A stretch of DNA of 64,000 nucleotides from Pseudoalteromonas sp. OOF1S-7 (lineage in GTDB: Bacteria > Pseudomonadota > Gammaproteobacteria > Enterobacterales > Alteromonadaceae), in contig NZ_JAKRFZ010000004.1 of the NCBI RefSeq assembly GCF_022347765.1, positions 344,823 through 408,822 of the forward strand, given 5' to 3'. Of this stretch, positions 63,519-64,000 are shown in pieces (within the stretch, counting starts at the first letter, position 1; each line of letters opens with the position of its first letter). The position numbers and the translations under genes are program-made. The notes beneath the pieces were generated by a model. It was not told the DNA's origin and did not search any database. It worked only from the letters and a program-made list of their open reading frames with translations.

Positions 63519-63880
63519 AAGCAAAAATTAATCGGATATCGACTGAAACACATTTGGAAGTTTGAAAAAGGTTGCTAAGTTGTACCAATTTGCTTAATTA
63601 AGTGTTCTATTTTGAGGCGAGAAAATATCGTCGATAATCAGAAAAAAATTTTGCTATTTAGTTGTTCTAAATAAGAAATTTTTAAAATAGTTAGCGTCAT
63701 ATTTGCTCCTTCAAATTGACCAGATATTAAGTAAAATTGGTCTTACAACGTGTACTTTTTGGATCTACCTCGTCATGACTCTGTAACAGGTTTCACATCC
63801 AGAGCAAGATGGCTGTCGTAAGATTGAGCATCTTTATGGCATTCACGTTAGCAGCTAATAAATTGATATGTGTCCAAACG
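63519..63880. other. AT-rich stretch without a confident gene
   Basis: I see no long frame on either strand. It holds a 20-codon minus-strand ORF at 63638-63700 with a strong ribosome binding site, listed separately; the rest shows nothing I can support. Confidence 0.5.
63638..63700 (-). CDS. Possible 20-residue small ORF
   Basis: ATG at 63700 is preceded by AAGGAG with a seven-base gap, and the frame runs 20 codons to a TGA. The peptide MTLTILKISYLEQLNSKIFF is hydrophobic. It may be a small protein, a leader peptide or the start of a lost gene; only the SD supports it. Confidence 0.25.
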   Translation of the reverse strand: MTLTILKISYLEQLNSKIFF

Positions 63881-63883
63881 CAA

Positions 63884-63913
63884 AAAAGCCCGACTCTCTC
63901 GAATCGGGCTTTT
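63884..63913 (-). terminator. Rho-independent terminator of a gene beyond the right edge
   Basis: AAAAGCCCGA and TCGGGCTTTT around a ten-base loop; the minus strand continues with six T. A reading frame ends in GWMVE and TAG at 63983-63985 and is a possible 3' end of the gene it serves. A second hairpin lies at 63919-63947 just before it. Confidence 0.75.
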
Positions 63914-64000
63914 GTCGTGCAAAGTCGAGCTTTAGCTCGGCCTTTGCGCAAGGTGAAATGAACCATTTTAGAGAACGCAGACCTATTCCACCATCCAACC

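Noticed and set aside
1..64000. CRISPR array, insertion sequences, phage genes, integron
   Set aside because: No regularly spaced repeats, transposase, integrase or att-like direct repeats were seen.

Overview
The window looks like chromosomal DNA from a marine gammaproteobacterium of the Alteromonadales, most likely Pseudoalteromonas. This rests on gene content and order: rlmL-zapC-pyrD, pepN with a DUF2835 gene, msrC-proQ-prc, yccA-tusDCB-tusE, a 1612-residue NAD-glutamate dehydrogenase, several sodium-linked transporters, a chitinase and a TonB receptor. The genus is inferred and was not tested. I see no insertion sequence, prophage, CRISPR array or integron.

Layout. (1) 1-3.2 kb: rlmL (cut by the left edge), zapC and pyrD, all on the minus strand. 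(2) 3.2-8.0 kb: the large NAD-glutamate dehydrogenase. (3) 8.2-15.2 kb: a four-gene minus-strand run (DUF1302 barrel, DUF1329 periplasmic protein, YCF48-like propeller, MMPL/RND permease) that looks like one trans-envelope transport unit. (4) 15.4-23.7 kb: DUF2835/pepN, nhaC, and the compact msrC - acidic 94-residue gene - proQ - prc run. (5) 23.8-35.3 kb: nhaR, a P2A-type cation ATPase and a tightly overlapping Mrp/Mbh-type antiporter operon ending in a 1076-residue protein with two antiporter domains. (6) 35.4-38.3 kb: a RaiA-like gene, two identical tRNA-Ser(UGA) genes, yccA and the tus sulfur-relay genes on the plus strand. (7) 38.3-51.6 kb: prpE, an unknown lipoprotein, a 7TM hybrid histidine kinase close behind a TonB receptor, then an FAD oxidoreductase / acetoacetate-decarboxylase-like pair and an alpha/beta hydrolase. 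(8) 51.8-60.2 kb: a solute-binding-like protein, ccoG, a PAS sigma-54 activator, and a DUF1501/DUF1800 pair next to a GlxA-type regulator. (9) 60.2-64 kb: a MAPEG protein, a YdjM-type membrane protein, a GH18 chitinase and a small unknown gene.

How it fits together. Sodium and proton handling is prominent: NhaC, NhaR, the antiporter operon and the ATPase suit a marine cell that runs on sodium gradients. Tandem dyads, terminators and promoters mark the transcription units. The least-explained parts are the Mrp/ATPase operon with its degenerate second antiporter half, the DUF1302/DUF1329/MMPL unit, the FAD/ADC-like pair, and the sigma-54 activator whose ribosome binding site lies inside a long palindrome.
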